Shown: positions 11,928 through 21,255 of the stretch, one piece after another
Layout of the letters: each line of letters begins with the position of its first letter
How positions within the stretch are numbered: position 1 is the stretch's first letter
DNA from: Campylobacter concisus
GTDB lineage: Bacteria; Campylobacterota; Campylobacteria; Campylobacterales; Campylobacteraceae
NCBI RefSeq assembly: GCF_003048595.2
Contig: NZ_CP049270.1
Location: 310,001 to 374,000 of the forward strand
Direction of reading: 5' to 3'
Length of the DNA stretch: 64,000 bases
Program-made: the position numbers and the translations under genes
The notes under the pieces: model-generated
What the model saw: the letters and a program-made list of their open reading frames with translations, nothing else
Told to the model about the DNA's origin: nothing
The model's database searches: none

Positions 11928-14023
11928 ATGAAGTTTAGTATACTTGCTTCATCACTGATCTTTAGCTCGCTGTGGGCTTTAGATACAAATAACAGTGATT
12001 ATTCAGTTGTTTTACCAACTATCGAGGTGGAAGGTATCTCGGAGCAAAATACCCTAAAAGGTTATATCGCGTATGATAGCGCGGATATCAATAGGAATGG
12101 ACTCAGTAACAAAGAGACGCCACAAACTATCGAAAATATAGATATACAAAAGAACAGAAACTACGGTACAAATGATCTCTCAAGTATCCTAGAAGGAAAT
12201 GCTGGTATTGATGCAGGCTATGATATGAGAGGCGAGAGCATCAAGATAAGAGGCTTTAGTGTTGATGGCGGTGATATATATAGAGATGGTGTTAGAGACT
12301 CTGGTCAGATAAGACGTAGTACAGCAAATGTTGAGAGAGTTGAAATTTAAAAGGGCCAGCTTCGATCTTATATGGAAGAAGTGATGGCGGCGCAGTTGTA
12401 AATTTGGTTAGTAAAAAGGCAAATTTTATGCCTGTTTACAAGCTCTCAGGCAGGGTTGGTAGCTGGAGCAGATATGGCGGTGGTGTTGATATAAATCATG
12501 TAGTAAATAATCAATTAGCCGCAAGACTAACGACTGATATGGAGCGTGGAAAATCATGGAGAGAGGGCGTAAAATATAAAAATTTTATGATAAGTCCAAG
12601 TATTATTGTGACAAATGATGGTGGAACGGTGAGCTTTGAGGCGCAATACACATATGATAATGCTTGGCGCGTACCTGATAGAATGCCAACAAAAAGTGTC
12701 TATGACAAACTTGGTATCGACTATACAAAGGGATTTTCTCACGATGGAGACTTTGTTGAAGATAAGCTTCGTTTCTTCCGTACTGAGCTAAATGCGCAAC
12801 TAGTAAAGGATATAAATTTAAAATGGGTTTTTGGATACAGAAAAGCTAGTCAAAATTTTGATCATTATTTTAGTGGTACCATCATGCCTGGAAATAGATT
12901 AAAGCAAAACTATGCTAAACAACAAACCGATAATGACACGCTCTCAAATGCCATAACGCTTACAAAAGAGCTTGAATTTACAAGATTTAAGCATAATCTT
13001 ACTTTTGGATATGACAACAGCGTAGAAACTCGCCATCCAAGGCTTTGGTTTGATAGCGCAAAAAATGTAACTATAAATCCATATGCATCAAGATCAAGTT
13101 GGGGTAGTGTGGGCTACATACCACTTAATACTGATAATAAGCATAAAGCTACAAATAATGGAGTGTTTTTAGAAGATCTAATAAGCTTAGATGACAAATA
13201 TAGGCTACTTCTTGGTGGCAGGTTTGACTTTTATAAATTTAAAACAAGAAATATTGCAGATATGACAAATAGCTACAAAGGGCACTCTTTTAGCCCAAGA
13301 GTTGGCTTGCTGTGGGACTTTTTACCAGAGCATACCGCGTATGCTTCATACTCAAAGAGTTTTGCCCCATACGGCGGTCGCGGGAATATAGGTATAAGTA
13401 TAGGCGATACAACGATACTTGATCTAAAACCGCAGAACAATGAGCAATACGAAATCGGCTTAAAAAGCACATGGGCTGATAATAGATTTAGCTCAAACCT
13501 AGCGATATTTCAGATCGAGCATAACAATATAAGATATAGACCAGATCCTATAAATGATCCATATACTTGGGCGCAACGTGGTAAAGAGCGAAGTCGTGGT
13601 ATAGAGCTAAATATCTTGGGTAAAATTTATGAAAATTTATATCTAAGAAGCTCTCTTGGATATATGAGGGCCATTATCGCAAGTGATAAATCAAATCCAT
13701 TAAACGAAAGACTCAGTCTAAACAATACAACCAACTGGCAGGGCAATGTTTTTTTAAGATATGCTAAAAACGACAAATGGTATGTCGAAAGTGGCGTAAC
13801 AGGATACTCTAAGCGATATAGCTACCGCACAAGTAATGGTAGAGTCATAGACGAACATCTTCCTGGTTTTGCTAGATTTGATGCAAGTGCTGGATATAAC
13901 TTTAACGAACACGCTCAAATAACACTAGCGATAAATAATATCTTAAATAAAAAATACTGGCGTTCTGATTCAAGACCTGGCGACGAGAGATCGTTTATGC
14001 TAAATATGCACTACACTTTTTAA
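11928..14023 (+). pseudogene. TonB-dependent outer-membrane siderophore-type receptor, frameshifted
   Basis: Two adjacent frames together spell one receptor of about 698 residues. The first (11928-12350) has a signal peptide, a TonB-box-like V-V-L-P-T-I-E-V-E and the plug domain up to V-E-R-V-E-I. The second continues with K-G-P-A-S-I-L-Y-G-R-S-D-G-G-A-V-V-N-L-V and a full beta-barrel ending in ...M-H-Y-T-F, the C-terminal aromatic rule of barrels. The break is a missing T in the T-run at 12346-12348 (ATTTAAAA instead of ATTTTAAAA), creating a TAA. As written it is inactive unless the base is a sequencing error or recoding occurs. It resembles catecholate/hydroxamate siderophore receptors; ligand unknown. 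Confidence 0.85.
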
Positions 14024-14032
14024 CTAAAATTT

Positions 14033-14062
14033 ACACCGCCTTCTATTTGGCGGTGTAATCTT
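14033..14062 (+). terminator. Terminator after the TonB receptor gene
   Basis: An 8-bp GC-rich perfect stem (14033-14040 with 14049-14056), 8-base loop, then a short T-rich run, ten bases after the receptor stop codon. Confidence 0.8.
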
Positions 14063-14082
14063 TTGTCATGTGAAATTTGGAG

Positions 14083-14111
14083 AAATTTAGCCACCAAAGA
14101 TGGCTAAATTT
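14083..14111 (-). terminator. Hairpin beyond the SurA-like gene
   Basis: An 11-bp inverted repeat (14083-14093 with 14101-14111), 7-base loop, directly after the minus-strand stop codon at 14116. It lacks a strong U-tract, so termination is probable rather than certain. Confidence 0.5.
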
Positions 14112-14115
14112 GAAG

Positions 14116-14946
14116 TTATCTTAAAATTTGAATCTTTGCTTTTGCGCGGAGTTTGTCAAAATAATCAGCCATAAGTTTTTCTTGCTCACCTTGATAAAGC
14201 TCGTTTATAACATTATCCTTAACATCTGCAAAGCTTGGTGTGTATGAGCCTATTTTCTCTTTTACATAAAACATATCAAAACTATCAGCGCCTTTTAGTA
14301 TTTGGGTAAATTCGCCATTATTTGTGCCAGCTATGATAGCTGCTAGTCTTGGATCTATGCTTTGATAGTCTAAACTTAGCTCTTGTGTTTGTATGCTGCT
14401 AAGTAGTGATGGACTTGTTTTTTGAGCTTCTAGTTCTTCAGGATTTTTTGCCCTATAAAGGACCACTTTAGCAGTGCTAAAGACCTTAAATTTATCGGGA
14501 TTAGCATCAAAATACATCTTTGCTTTTTGCTCATTTACATTTTTGCCAGCTTCAGCCAAGATGCTTTTATAAAGCTTTTCTTGAAGCATCTTTTTTTCTA
14601 TGTTGTTTTTAAACTCCAAAAAGTCCATGCCTTGAGCTTGGATAGAGCTTCTAAACTGAGAATTTGTCATGCCATTTTGCTTTGCGATTGATTCGATTCT
14701 GTCGTTTAGCTCAAATGGTGTTACGCTAATGTTTAAATTTTTTATTTGAGCATCTTCGAGTCTATCCCTTATGAGTAAATTTAAAGCATCTTGTTCGCTA
14801 GCTCTTAACTGCTCTTTCAAGCTATAAACTTCATAAAGTGTGATGGGTTCGTTCTCTACAATGGCTGCGATACCATTTACCATCTGAGCTGAATATAAAT
14901 TTAAAGCACTTAGCATACCAGCAGCCAAAAAGAGCATTTTTTTCAT
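14116..14946 (-). CDS. SurA-like periplasmic chaperone/peptidyl-prolyl isomerase
   Basis: A 276-residue exported protein. A signal peptide (M-K-K-M-L-F-L-A-A-G-M-L...Y-S-A) is followed by the SurA N-terminal fold (V-N-G-I-A-A-I-V-E-N-E-P-I-T-L-Y-E-V) and a C-terminal parvulin-like region. Such proteins assist outer-membrane protein folding. It matches the position and size of C. jejuni Cj1289, a SurA-like protein beside gltX2. I use ATG 14946 (AAGG seven bases upstream) because the longer 291-residue reading places extra residues before the signal peptide. Divergently transcribed from gltX. Confidence 0.85.
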   Translation of the reverse strand: MKKMLFLAAGMLSALNLYSAQMVNGIAAIVENEPITLYEVYSLKEQLRASEQDALNLLIRDRLEDAQIKNLNISVTPFELNDRIESIAKQNGMTNSQFRSSIQAQGMDFLEFKNNIEKKMLQEKLYKSILAEAGKNVNEQKAKMYFDANPDKFKVFSTAKVVLYRAKNPEELEAQKTSPSLLSSIQTQELSLDYQSIDPRLAAIIAGTNNGEFTQILKGADSFDMFYVKEKIGSYTPSFADVKDNVINELYQGEQEKLMADYFDKLRAKAKIQILR

Positions 14947-15016
14947 AATAAAACCTTTATTTAAGTATTTAGTAAATATAATTTTGGGCAATTATAACAT
15001 AAAAATAAGGCACAAA

Positions 15017-16396
15017 ATGATAGTTACTAGATTTGCTCCTTCGCCTACTGGATACCTACATATAGGTGGACTTAGGACAGCTCTTTATAATTATTTATAC
15101 GCAAGAGCTAATAACGGAAAATTTTTACTTCGCATTGAAGATACTGACCTAAAACGAAATTCAGAAGAAGCCACACAGGCCATAAAGGAGGCTTTTGCTT
15201 GGTGTAAGCTAGATCATGACGGTGAAGTAACATATCAGTCAAAAAGATTTGATCTTTACAAGGAGTATGTAAAAAAGCTTCTTGAAGAGGGCAAAGCATA
15301 TAAATGCTACATGAGCAAGGACGAGCTTGAAGAGCTTAGAGCTAGCCAAGAGGCCAGAAAAGAGCGCCCAAAATATGATAATAGATATAGAGACTTTACG
15401 GGCACTCCTCCAGCTGGTATCGAGCCAGTTATCCGTATAAAAGCCCCGCTTAGCGGCGAGATCGTGATAAATGACGGTATAAAAGGTGAAGTTAAATTTA
15501 GAGTTGAAGATATATTAGACGACTTCATCATCGCAAGAAGCGACGGCACACCGACCTATAACTTTACGGTCGTGATAGACGACGCACTAATGGGTGTAAC
15601 GGACGTAATCCGCGGCGACGATCACCTCTCAAATACCCCAAAACAAATTGTGCTCTACGAGGCGCTTGGCTTTAAAACACCAAAATTTTATCACGTAGCG
15701 ATGATAAACGGCGAGGACGGCAAAAAGCTTAGCAAGAGGCACGGCGCAACCGATGTCATGGAGTATAAAAAGATGGGCTATCTGCCTGAAGCGCTCTTAA
15801 ATTTTCTCGTTCGTCTTGGCTGGAGTCATGGCGATGATGAAATTTTTAGCATTGATGATATGCTTAAATACTTTAATCCAAACGATATCAACAAAAGCTC
15901 AAGCACATACAATGCTCAAAAGCTTGACTGGCTAAATTCTCACTACATCAAGACTTTGTCTTATGAGAGACTAGCGCACGATATGCTTGAGTTTGGCGTT
16001 GATTTTAAGGCTTTGGTAAAAGGCGAGCTACTGCTAAATTTGCTCCGTGAGAGATCAAAGACATTAATTGAAATGGTAAATAGCGCAAACGCGATAATCA
16101 ACGCTCCAAAAAGCTACGATGAGAAAGCTTGGGCTAAATTTATAAATGAAAATAGTAAAGAAATTTTGGCTAAATTTGCTCAAATTTTAGATCGTGACCT
16201 TGACGCAAAGGGCTACGAGGAGCTAACAAATAAATTTTTAGAGCAAAATAGCTTAAAGCTAAAAGACCTAGCTCAGGCTCTAAGAATAGCGCTAACTGGC
16301 TCAAGCGTGAGCCCAAGCATCTTTGAAGTGCTTGAAGTAGTGGGCAGTAGCGAGACGAAAAATAGAATACAAAATTTATTAAAGGAAGAGAAATGA
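15017..16396 (+). CDS. gltX: Glutamyl-tRNA synthetase (gltX2-type)
   Basis: A 459-residue class I synthetase charging tRNA with glutamate. The HIGH-type motif ([11 protein letters not shown]) is near residue 8, and K-K-L-S-K-R-H-G is the KMSKS loop. I choose ATG 15017 since the longer reading adds residues before the conserved [12 protein letters not shown] start; an ATAAGG site precedes it. Campylobacters carry two gltX genes, one often specialised for tRNA-Gln mischarging; by gene order (SurA-like, malic enzyme, upp) this matches Cj1288c (gltX2). It overlaps the malic enzyme gene by four bases. Confidence 0.95.
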   Translation: MIVTRFAPSPTGYLHIGGLRTALYNYLYARANNGKFLLRIEDTDLKRNSEEATQAIKEAFAWCKLDHDGEVTYQSKRFDLYKEYVKKLLEEGKAYKCYMSKDELEELRASQEARKERPKYDNRYRDFTGTPPAGIEPVIRIKAPLSGEIVINDGIKGEVKFRVEDILDDFIIARSDGTPTYNFTVVIDDALMGVTDVIRGDDHLSNTPKQIVLYEALGFKTPKFYHVAMINGEDGKKLSKRHGATDVMEYKKMGYLPEALLNFLVRLGWSHGDDEIFSIDDMLKYFNPNDINKSSSTYNAQKLDWLNSHYIKTLSYERLAHDMLEFGVDFKALVKGELLLNLLRERSKTLIEMVNSANAIINAPKSYDEKAWAKFINENSKEILAKFAQILDRDLDAKGYEELTNKFLEQNSLKLKDLAQALRIALTGSSVSPSIFEVLEVVGSSETKNRIQNLLKEEK

Positions 16397-17646
16397 CACA
16401 TGTAACTAAAGAAGAAGCACTAAACTACCACATAGGCGGTAAGATCGAGATAAAGGTAAAGACGCCTTGCGAGACGTCAAGAGACCTTTCAATGGCCTAT
16501 ACGCCTGGCGTTGCAGAGCCTTGCAAAGAGATAGAAGCTGACAATGAACTAGCTTATAAATATACAAATAAAGCAAATCTAGTAGCCGTTATCACTGACG
16601 GCACGGCTGTTCTTGGACTTGGAGACATCGGCGCCATTGCTGGTAAGCCAGTTATGGAAGGAAAGTCGGTCTTATTTAAAAAATTTGCAAACGTGGATGC
16701 CTTTGACATCGAGCTAGACGAGCATGATCCAGATAAGATCGTTGAGATTTGCAAGGCTCTTGCTCCGACATTTGGTGGTATAAATTTAGAAGATATCCGT
16801 GCTCCAAAATGCTTTGAGATAGAAAGAAAGCTTCAAGAAGCAGTCGATATCCCTGTAATGCACGATGATCAACACGGTACAGCGATGATAACAAGTGCTG
16901 GTATGATAAATGCGATGGAAATTTCTGGCAAAGATATATCTAAGATAAAAATCGTAGTTAGCGGCGCAGGTGCGGCTGGCATTGCATGCGCGAAGATGTA
17001 TAAAGCGCTTGGTGCAAAACACATCGTGATGATAGATAGTAAAGGCGTAATTCACTCAAAAAGAACAGACCTAACACCTGAAAAGGTAGAGTTTGCGCTT
17101 GAGACTGAGGATAGGACTTTGGCTGATGCGATGAGGGGTGCTGATATGTTTTTAGGTCTTTCTAAGCCTGGTGTGCTTACAAAAGAGATGGTTACTTCAA
17201 TGAATAAAGAGCCTATCATCTTTGCTTTGGCAAACCCAGTGCCTGAAATTTATCCAGAGGATGTTGAGGCTGTAAGAAGTGACGTTATGATGGGCACAGG
17301 CAGAAGCGACTATCCTAACCAAGTAAATAACGTTTTAGGTTTCCCTTTTATCTTTAGAGGTGCGCTTGACGTTAGAGCTAAAAAGATCACTGAAAATATG
17401 AAAATGGCTGCAGCTAGAGCACTTGCACAACTTGCAAAAGAGCCAGTGCCAGCTGAGGTTTTAAAGGCAAGTGGCGTTAGCGAGCTAAAATTTGGTAAAG
17501 AGTACATCATCCCAAAACCATTTGATAAACGTGTGCTAACAGCGGTTGCTCCAGCAGTTGCAAAAGCTGCGGTTGAAGATGGTGTAGCGAGAGTAAAAGA
17601 TTTTGATGTTGAGGCTTATAGAGCCAAACTTGCAAAAGGATTTTAA
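16393..17646 (+). CDS. NAD(P)-dependent malic enzyme
   Basis: A 417-residue malate dehydrogenase (oxaloacetate-decarboxylating), converting malate to pyruvate, CO2 and NAD(P)H. Visible signatures: the Y-T-P-G-V-A-E-P-C segment near residue 36, metal/substrate motif H-D-D-Q-H-G-T-A, and the Rossmann G-A-G-A-A-G-I-A-C. It is the short bacterial form lacking the C-terminal phosphotransacetylase domain. AAAGGAAG precedes the ATG, and the gene overlaps gltX by four bases. In campylobacters this enzyme links C4 acids to pyruvate. Confidence 0.95.
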   Translation: MTHVTKEEALNYHIGGKIEIKVKTPCETSRDLSMAYTPGVAEPCKEIEADNELAYKYTNKANLVAVITDGTAVLGLGDIGAIAGKPVMEGKSVLFKKFANVDAFDIELDEHDPDKIVEICKALAPTFGGINLEDIRAPKCFEIERKLQEAVDIPVMHDDQHGTAMITSAGMINAMEISGKDISKIKIVVSGAGAAGIACAKMYKALGAKHIVMIDSKGVIHSKRTDLTPEKVEFALETEDRTLADAMRGADMFLGLSKPGVLTKEMVTSMNKEPIIFALANPVPEIYPEDVEAVRSDVMMGTGRSDYPNQVNNVLGFPFIFRGALDVRAKKITENMKMAAARALAQLAKEPVPAEVLKASGVSELKFGKEYIIPKPFDKRVLTAVAPAVAKAAVEDGVARVKDFDVEAYRAKLAKGF

Positions 17647-17648
17647 AA

Positions 17649-17680
17649 TTTAGCCCAAATTTTGGGCTAAACTCTTTTTG
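17649..17680 (+). terminator. Terminator after the malic enzyme gene
   Basis: A 10-bp perfect stem (17649-17658 with 17662-17671), 3-base loop, followed by CTCTTTTT. It separates malic enzyme from upp. Confidence 0.8.
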
Positions 17681-17730
17681 GCATTTTGTAAAGATAAACC
17701 CTGTAAAAATAGTAAATTTAAGGATAAAAA

Positions 17731-18357
17731 ATGCAAAACGTGAAGCTCATCTCGCACCCACTGATCGAGCATAAATTAACCATTCTACGTGATAAAAACA
17801 CCCAGCCTTTTCAGTTTCGCATGCTAGTTGATGAGATCAGTTATCTTATGATCTTTGAGGCAACTAGAAATTTAAAGGTAAAAGATGTAAAAGTCCAAAC
17901 TCCAGTTGCGGTGGCAGATGCAAAGAGACTTACTACAAAAGTGATGATATGCCCCATCTTAAGGGCTGCTCTTGGTATGCTTGATAGCGTTTTTACCATC
18001 ATTCCAGATGCGAGTGTGGGCTTTTTGGGCTTTCAGCGAAACGAAGAGACAGCACAGGCTGAGTTCTTCTACGCAAAGCTTCCAAAAGATGCAAAAGAGC
18101 GCATGGCGATCATCATCGATCCTATGTTTGCGACTGGTGGTACGGCGATAGACGCGGTCAAATTCTTGCGTGAAAAGGGCGTTAAAGAGATCAAATTTAT
18201 CTCTATCATAGCTGCTCCTGAGGGGCTAAAGAGATTTAGTGAAATTTACCCGGACGTCGAGGTCTATACGGCATCGATTGATGAGAAACTAAACGAGAAA
18301 AACTACATCGTTCCAGGTCTTGGTGACGCTGGCGATAGAGTTTTTAACACGCTTTAA
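17731..18357 (+). CDS. upp: Uracil phosphoribosyltransferase
   Basis: A 208-residue pyrimidine-salvage enzyme making UMP from uracil and PRPP. The PRPP-binding motif I-I-D-P-M-F-A-T-G-G-T-A is intact (about residues 131-142), as is the C-terminal uracil-binding P-G-L-G-D-A-G-D-R-V-F. Family length. AAGGAT precedes the ATG. It starts a run of short-spaced genes (upp, RNase, barstar, mqnA), the flanking order resembling Cj1286c-Cj1285c but with the RNase/barstar pair placed in between. Confidence 0.97.
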   Translation: MQNVKLISHPLIEHKLTILRDKNTQPFQFRMLVDEISYLMIFEATRNLKVKDVKVQTPVAVADAKRLTTKVMICPILRAALGMLDSVFTIIPDASVGFLGFQRNEETAQAEFFYAKLPKDAKERMAIIIDPMFATGGTAIDAVKFLREKGVKEIKFISIIAAPEGLKRFSEIYPDVEVYTASIDEKLNEKNYIVPGLGDAGDRVFNTL

Positions 18358-18366
18358 GGGCAAAAT

Positions 18367-18873
18367 TTGAACAAAAGACTTTTGCCAGCCTTAGTCGCCT
18401 TTGTCATTGCTATTATTGTTGGCACTTTCTTTTTCTCAAATAATGGTAGTGAAGCAAATAAAAACGCTCAAATTTTACTTGAGCAGCTAAACAAAGAGGG
18501 ACAAAAAAGCCAGAGCCTTGCAGAAAATGGCTCATACACTTCAAAAGATGAGGTCGCTCTTTATATCTATAAATTTAACAAGCTGCCAAAGAATTTCATA
18601 ACCAAAAAAGAGGCACTTGAACTTGGCTGGGACGCAAAAAGCGGAAATTTATGGCAGATAAGCGGCGGCAAAAGTATCGGCGGGGATAGGTTTTCAAACA
18701 GAGAAAAGAAGCTACCTGAAGCTGATGGCAGAAAGTGGTTTGAGTGCGATGTAAATTACAATGGCGGCAGGCGCGGCGCTGAGAGAATTTTATACTCAAA
18801 CGACGGACTTATCTACTACACGCCCGATCACTACGAGCATTTTTACCTGCTTTATGAGAAGAGGATGCAATGA
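18367..18873 (+). CDS. Barnase-type guanyl-specific ribonuclease, membrane-anchored or secreted
   Basis: A 168-residue protein with an N-terminal hydrophobic helix (about 5-23; uncleaved anchor or signal peptide) and a C-terminal domain (about 58-165) strikingly like Bacillus barnase over its length. All catalytic residues are present: K72 (barnase K27), E126 (E73), R136 (R83), R140 (R87) and H155 (H102), along with the I-T-K-x-E-A, G-K-S-I-G-G-D and F-S-N-R-E motifs. It should cleave RNA after G. Start is TTG with an AAGGG site. The stop overlaps the next gene, its predicted inhibitor, by four bases. Whether it serves nutrition or antagonism of competitors is not shown by the sequence. Confidence 0.92.
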   Translation: MNKRLLPALVAFVIAIIVGTFFFSNNGSEANKNAQILLEQLNKEGQKSQSLAENGSYTSKDEVALYIYKFNKLPKNFITKKEALELGWDAKSGNLWQISGGKSIGGDRFSNREKKLPEADGRKWFECDVNYNGGRRGAERILYSNDGLIYYTPDHYEHFYLLYEKRMQ

Positions 18874-19136
18874 AAAGCGTAATCCTAGATGCCAAAAAGA
18901 TGTCTGAAAAAGAGAAGATGCATGAGTATTTTGCTAAGAAATTTGACCTGCCAGAGTACTACGGCAAAAATTTAGACGCGCTCTTTGACTCTCTTTGCGA
19001 AATAAATGAGCCAACTCTTATAAAGCTAAAAAATGAAAAATTTTTGGATGATAGTGCAAAAGAGAGCTTGACTCGGCTATTTCGCGATGTTTGCAACGAA
19101 AATGAGATGGTTAAATTTGAGCTTGTAAAAGATTAA
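18870..19136 (+). CDS. Barstar-family ribonuclease inhibitor
   Basis: An 88-residue cytoplasmic protein with the barstar signature L-P-E-Y-Y-G-K-N-L-D-A-L-F-D-S-L (about residues 27-42). The acidic residues in that helix correspond to barstar D35 and D39, which plug the barnase active site. It overlaps the RNase gene by four bases (ATGA), so immunity is co-produced with the enzyme. The pair is a textbook enzyme-inhibitor module, here between upp and mqnA. Confidence 0.93.
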   Translation: MKSVILDAKKMSEKEKMHEYFAKKFDLPEYYGKNLDALFDSLCEINEPTLIKLKNEKFLDDSAKESLTRLFRDVCNENEMVKFELVKD

Positions 19137-19138
19137 AA

Positions 19139-19819
19139 ATGATATTTGGAAAGATTGATTATCTAAATTTACTCCCATTTCACGTTTTTTTAAAATCAGC
19201 CCCACTAAGCTCTCAGATAAAAAAGGCGATCGAGTTTAAAAAGGGCGTGCCAAGCAAGTTAAATAGAGCCCTAAACGCTAGAAAAATCGACGCTGCGGTG
19301 ATCTCAAGCATAGCTAGCAAAAAGGCAAATTTAAAGAAGCTAAATTTTGGAATAGTCGCCAAAAAAGATGTAAAAAGCGTGCTTGTGCGCAAGAACTCAG
19401 CCCCAAAGCCAGATCCTGCCTCAGCCAGCTCAAACGCCCTAGCCAAGGTGCTTAAACTAAATGGAGAGGTGATCATAGGCGACAGGGCGCTAAAGGCATA
19501 CTTAAGCGAGGGTAAAGAGTGCTTTTATGATCTTGGTAAAATTTGGCACGAAAAGACAAATTTGCCCTTTGTTTTTGGGAGATTTTCTTACGTAAAAAAT
19601 GGCTCGTTTTACAAAAAACTGGTCGCAAAATTTCTACAAAAAAATGTAAAAATTCCAAATTATATATTAGCCCAGTATGCCAAAAGTAGAGGCATAAGCG
19701 AGCAAGATATCAAGTGGTATCTTAAATTTATAAGCTACAAAATAGGACCAAAAGAGCAAAAATCACTCAGAAAATTTTTTAAAGAAAATAGATTATTAAA
19801 AGTAGCAAAAAAGAATTAA
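19139..19819 (+). CDS. mqnA: Menaquinone biosynthesis protein MqnA (chorismate dehydratase)
   Basis: A 226-residue periplasmic-binding-protein-like fold with the N-terminal G-K-I-D-Y-L-N-L-L-P-F and the A-V-I-S-S-I-A-S segment typical of MqnA, which dehydrates chorismate in the futalosine route to menaquinone used by epsilonproteobacteria. It begins three bases after the barstar stop. The C-terminal region is divergent and lysine-rich compared with canonical MqnA, but the position next to upp matches Cj1285c. Menaquinone would accept electrons from formate dehydrogenase. Confidence 0.85.
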   Translation: MIFGKIDYLNLLPFHVFLKSAPLSSQIKKAIEFKKGVPSKLNRALNARKIDAAVISSIASKKANLKKLNFGIVAKKDVKSVLVRKNSAPKPDPASASSNALAKVLKLNGEVIIGDRALKAYLSEGKECFYDLGKIWHEKTNLPFVFGRFSYVKNGSFYKKLVAKFLQKNVKIPNYILAQYAKSRGISEQDIKWYLKFISYKIGPKEQKSLRKFFKENRLLKVAKKN

Positions 19820-19821
19820 TT

Positions 19822-19859
19822 TTTTATAGCTTCTTAGTAGCTGCCAAGAAGCTATAAAA
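19822..19859. terminator. Bidirectional terminator between mqnA and the DUF6803 gene
   Basis: A 14-bp perfect inverted repeat (19822-19835 with 19846-19859), AT-rich at its ends so that either strand yields a U-tract, placed exactly between two convergent stop codons. Confidence 0.85.
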
Positions 19860-19860
19860 T

Positions 19861-20460
19861 TTAGTGGTGCATATGCATATTAGTTGAGTTATCATCACTC
19901 ATATTTTGCATCATCATCTTGTGGTGATCGTGCATTGGCATATCTGCTGGCATGTTCATTGGCATATTCATATGCATACCCATCTCACCGTTTTCAGCCT
20001 TGTAGCCAGTTATGCTAGGATCAACCATGCCAAATATCATTGCGACGTGTGCGACGATCAAGGCAAATATGAGTAGGCAAAAGTGAAGCTTTAGCTTTGC
20101 CTTTTCGCTTGCGTTTTTGTAGATCAAATTTAGCTCTAAAAGCGCGATGCCAAGAAGTGGTATTACGCTGATGAGATATGAGTAGACAGCGATGACATCG
20201 GCATATCCACGCCATTTTATACTTGGATAAATTTTTGCCATAAAATAGATCACAAGAGCTGTAAAATAGACCCCAAGCACTATGCCAGCAAATTTGCCAA
20301 CAGCCTTAAAGCCAGCATTTTTGCCGCTATCCATGTGATACATAGTGAGAAACTCCATCGCCACTAAAAGCTCCGTAAGCCCCACAGGTATCACCATGAA
20401 GAGGATTAGATTGTAAGGTTGATTGAGCGATAAAAGCTCCATGTAGTGTGTCATTACCAT
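19861..20460 (-). CDS. Four- to five-helix membrane protein with Met/His-rich tail (DUF6803-like)
   Basis: A 199-residue inner-membrane protein with about five hydrophobic segments up to residue 150, then a hydrophilic tail of about 45 residues dominated by Met and His (repeated M-x-M-N-M-P, D-H-H-K-M-M-M, M-H-M-H-H). Such tails bind Cu or other soft metals in other proteins. I do not recognise a characterised function; the DUF6803 label is from memory. AAAGGA stands six bases before the ATG at 20460. It is a single minus-strand gene behind the TorD/polyferredoxin pair. Confidence 0.7.
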   Translation of the reverse strand: MVMTHYMELLSLNQPYNLILFMVIPVGLTELLVAMEFLTMYHMDSGKNAGFKAVGKFAGIVLGVYFTALVIYFMAKIYPSIKWRGYADVIAVYSYLISVIPLLGIALLELNLIYKNASEKAKLKLHFCLLIFALIVAHVAMIFGMVDPSITGYKAENGEMGMHMNMPMNMPADMPMHDHHKMMMQNMSDDNSTNMHMHH

Positions 20461-20541
20461 TGTAAGTCCTTTGTAAAAAATTTAAAGAAGATTAACGCCA
20501 AATTGCTAATAATTATAAAATATCAAGATAACAAATTTAAG

Positions 20542-21255
20542 CTAGTCTTTAAACTCGTGTGAGATGACTGGAGAAAATTCTTCCCAATGAAGTTTGGTTT
20601 TAAATGTTGGCATCTTGCTTTGAAATGGCTCTTTCTTAAGTGCTGCCATGGCGACACTATCGCCTTTTGGCTTAGCCGGTGCTTCTACGTTTAGTATAGA
20701 GCGTTCAAGATCGATGAAATCTTTTAAAATAATAGTATATGATTTAAAGAAATTTGCCTCTTTGTGAGCTAAAAGTAGCGAGCCAAACTCATCTACAAAT
20801 AAATTTAAGGTCTCAGAAAATAGCTTATTGCTAATATTTTTTGCATCATTAAACTCATCTTTTAAAAATGTAGCCATCGCTAAAAATATAAATCCAACGT
20901 AGTCCTCGCTGTCTTTGCAAAGCTCGCTATCACGTCTATATGGGCTTAGTTTTAAACATTCAATAACCCTAAGCCTAGCTGCTCCGTTGTCTCTGCCTTC
21001 TTCATAAAATGAGGCACTTAAAGGGATATTTGTAAAGCCAAAAAGAACGTCATTTTGTTCTTTTGAAAATTCTTCAAAGCTAAATTTATCTAAATTTTTA
21101 AACGCAATATCACTATCCTCGCTTAAAGGATTTGCGCTTAAGTATTTTAGCTGCTCTTTCCACCTTGCAAATTTCTCATCATTTGTGTAAAAAAACATAG
21201 GATATGCTAGAAATTCGTAAAAATATGATCTTGCTTTTATAATGTTTTTATCCAT
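20542..21255 (-). CDS. TorD/DmsD-family redox enzyme maturation chaperone
   Basis: A 237-residue soluble helical protein with the family features: an early R-S-Y-F-Y-E-F-L-A-Y-P segment, the central E-E-G-R-D-N-G-A and the D-Y-V-G-F-I-F-L-A-M helix near residue 122. These chaperones bind Tat signal peptides of molybdoenzymes and help cofactor loading. Its start codon lies inside the last codons of the polyferredoxin gene (8-base overlap). The likely client is FdhA, whose Tat signal is encoded 6 kb away; that is context-based inference. Confidence 0.8.
   Translation of the reverse strand: MDKNIIKARSYFYEFLAYPMFFYTNDEKFARWKEQLKYLSANPLSEDSDIAFKNLDKFSFEEFSKEQNDVLFGFTNIPLSASFYEEGRDNGAARLRVIECLKLSPYRRDSELCKDSEDYVGFIFLAMATFLKDEFNDAKNISNKLFSETLNLFVDEFGSLLLAHKEANFFKSYTIILKDFIDLERSILNVEAPAKPKGDSVAMAALKKEPFQSKMPTFKTKLHWEEFSPVISHEFKD

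Noticed and set aside
12340-12352. Programmed -1 frameshifting in the TonB receptor
   Set aside because: The heptamer in the zero frame (A-ATT-TAA) is not a canonical X-XXY-YYZ slippery site and no strong downstream structure is evident; a base deletion is simpler.
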